Positions 30,985 through 32,431 of a stretch of 32,431 nt of DNA are shown here, piece after piece. The DNA is taken from NCBI GenBank assembly GCA_021014945.1, contig MU266612.1, forward strand, positions 1-32,431, given 5' to 3'. Within the stretch, counting starts at the first letter, position 1, and each line of letters opens with the position of its first letter. The position numbers were made by a program, and so were the translations under genes. The notes under the pieces are model-generated. The model worked only from the letters and a program-made list of their open reading frames with translations. It was not told the DNA's origin and ran no database searches. This DNA is from Leucogyrophana mollusca (Eukaryota > Basidiomycota > Agaricomycetes > Boletales).

Positions 30985-31468
30985 ATCCCTCGAGGCATAC
31001 GTTTCGGTGATGTAGCACTTGACACTTGGGACGTCATCATTGATGGGAAGGGAGTTAGGACGGGAGAAGTACGGTGGGCGAAAATGTGAAGAGAAGGTCA
31101 GAGCATGCCCACGGGGTTTTGATGCCCCAAGGTATACATTTTGGTGATGTAGCACTTGAGACGACATCTGAATGGGAGGGGGAATGGACGGAAAGAGCGC
31201 GAATGAATGCACGGGACGTCGAAGGTGTTGGCTAATGATGGCGAGACACCCGTGTGTATGCTGAAAACCTCAAGCGCTCACCAAAGGCACGAGGCACGGC
31301 TTCGAACAACATGTCATTGTACACGGCATGCTCACAGCATGTGTAGAGGGCGTGAGAGGGGGTTCACCTTGTATTTAGTAGCTGTGTTCCACCTCCCACT
31401 GCCCTCCCTCAATGTCGCCTCGAACGCCCTCACCAACCTCCCACCCGTCACACTCGTCTCCTCGCAGC
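30985..31468 (+). repeat. WD40-unit 5' flank, copy F, with duplicated module
   Basis: The module CGTTTCGGTGATGTAGCACTT occurs at about 31001 and again, as ATTTTGGTGATGTAGCACTTG, at about 31137; the sisters have it once. The conserved GGGCGGGAAAG box is altered to GGGAGGGGGAA, and the TATA-like GCATAAGAG is CGTGAGAG (31351). The promoter therefore looks weakened. Confidence 0.6.
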
Positions 31469-31556
31469 ATGCCGTCCTGCCGTCCGACGCAAGTTTTCAA
31501 AGGACAAACAGGAGTTGTCTCAGTTGCATATTTCCCGGACGGCCGGCGCATTGCAT
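31469..31556 (+). pseudogene. truncated WD40 copy F
   Basis: From ATG 31469 the frame reads MPSCRPTQVFKGQTGVVSVA, then YFPDGRRIAS, which is the start of the family (CRPTKVFKGHT..VNSVAYFPDGRRIAS) without the first ~15 residues (the MSTSSNPIESSG part). The homology ends in blade 1 at about 31553 (GCGCATTGC), where unrelated AT-rich DNA begins. No further blade is found to the end of the window. Confidence 0.8.
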
Positions 31557-31676
31557 CACCGAAACTAACATACCGTGATATGACCATATTCAACTTTCCC
31601 ATCTGTAGAATAATGCTTGCCGATGCTAAACCCTTATATTACTTTATAAGCATATGTAGGAACAAATAAAATCGCC
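31557..31676. other. AT-rich foreign sequence at the truncation point
   Basis: Clearly richer in A+T than the rest of the window (TATATTACTTTATAAGCATA at 31635). No gene, and no terminal repeat or target duplication could be seen at its left edge. Confidence 0.5.
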
Positions 31677-31915
31677 TCAGATGAGCAATACTTGTCAGCC
31701 CGCCGGGCGAGGATAAAGCCTTATATTCTCATACCAATTTTGAAACAGATTACTCTCAAATGAAGCATACTTGTCAGCTTGGCGGGCGATGATAAAGCCT
31801 TATATTCTCATACCAATTTTGAAACAGATTACTCTCAAATGAAGCATACTTGTCAGCTTGGCGGGCGATGATAAAGCCTTATATTAATTCACATACCGGG
31901 CCGGAAACAGATTAC
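31677..31915 (+). repeat. 79-bp AT-rich tandem repeat, about three copies
   Basis: CTTGTCAGC recurs at 31691, 31770 and 31849, an exact 79-bp spacing. The unit contains GATAAAGCCTTATATT, TTGAAACAGATTACTC and AAATGAAGCATA. Two units are almost identical; the third diverges after TATATTAATTCACATACCGG. It may be part of a mobile or subtelomere-like element. Confidence 0.9.
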
Positions 31916-32431
31916 TCAAGGCTCCACCTTTTCCTGTGGCTGCAAAACGTACCGTGTGAGGATTCTTTAAACTCCGAAAAACCACTCATTTAAGGTCCGC
32001 ACTTGCAGTTTCACTTGCGAACTTTTCGTTCTTCTTTCTGTCTTCCAACGCACGACCTTTTCACGCGGTTATGGCCACGGTTCCCTATGCATGCCGACTA
32101 CGAATGGACCACGACCAGCCTCTTGGATGGATACCTCGGCCTTTGGATGGATGACTCGAACTCATGATGGATGCCCTGGCCCCTGGATGGATGTCTTGAC
32201 TTGGGGATGGATGTCACCGACGCATGGGTACTGGATCCAGGAACGATGGCCGGATGAGGATGGACCCCATCACTGCTCGAGTACTTAGGTGCCCAACCGA
32301 TAGTGGGCGGTTTCGACGGAGACCTTTCGTGCGTTTTGAGGGCCGACAGCTGACGAGCAACCTTGGGTGGCTTGTTGTAAGGGGCTGTTACCCTTTTAGG
32401 GTGACAGCTCATATATTCACTCATACCTACT
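31916..32431. other. no gene seen; right edge
   Basis: Besides the 20-bp repeat at 32120-32225, only short frames occur, including a 108-codon minus frame that is antisense to the repeat. The last bases contain AGGGTGACAGCTCA, with no recognisable feature. Confidence 0.4.
32120..32225 (+). repeat. 20-bp imperfect minisatellite built on GGATGGAT
   Basis: GGATGGAT-type cores begin at 32125, 32145, 32165, 32185 and 32205, spaced exactly 20 bp with variable bases between. The period is not a multiple of three, so it does not encode a clean peptide repeat. Confidence 0.8.

Noticed and set aside
1..32431. CRISPR array, tRNA or rRNA genes
   Set aside because: No regularly spaced short repeats with unique spacers, and no cloverleaf or rRNA-like sequence noticed by eye; a covariance-model scan was not possible.

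Overview
The window looks like a basidiomycete (Agaricomycete-type) nuclear genome, possibly Boletales; the genus cannot be told. The signs are very short GT..AG introns (about 45-70 nt), small exons, a fungal F-box gene, a Ser/Thr-rich single-pass membrane protein and a local expansion of near-identical WD40 genes. A run of 10 Ns at 10269-10278 marks an assembly gap. I saw no rRNA, tRNA or CRISPR array.

The main content is a direct tandem array of one WD40 gene family on the plus strand. Starts are at 1047 (copy A), 6569 (B), 17459 (C), 21822 (D), 26294 (E) and 31469 (F, truncated). Each full gene has one large exon coding for a seven-blade beta-propeller (about 315-322 residues), then six small downstream exons (seven in B), all joined in phase 0. 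The tail carries a DDDFWDTDSIRPRL-type motif, a basic W-R-IRERW segment and a Ser/Asp/Glu-rich end with the motif SEYVDTGCLDA. A stops early in exon 3. B has a duplicated tail exon and a lost splice acceptor. F is cut off in blade 1 beside AT-rich tandem repeats. An older relic of the propeller end lies at 4386-4486.

Around the genes the repeat unit is larger: a distal block (called block R here; 3218-3930, 8985-9480, 29345-30250), a 5' flank of 0.4-0.9 kb with a conserved promoter-proximal part, the gene, and a 3' flank shared by C, D and E. The 5' flank of C is split: its distal half lies at about 9560-10035 and its proximal half starts at about 17049. The 7 kb between holds the N gap, an F-box gene (minus strand) and a tail-to-tail pair of membrane-protein genes. 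This looks like an insertion into, or a misassembly of, one WD40 unit.

Between units are exon-like remnants on the minus strand (19960-20507, and a related piece at 24195-24440) and on the plus strand (2592-3178, 5541-5719) that I do not recognise. The window ends with 79-bp and 20-bp tandem repeats. The most interesting proposal is that the array is a diversifying recognition-type propeller family: blade frameworks are conserved while residues at the expected binding face vary between copies, and the tail offers conserved alternative splice choices.
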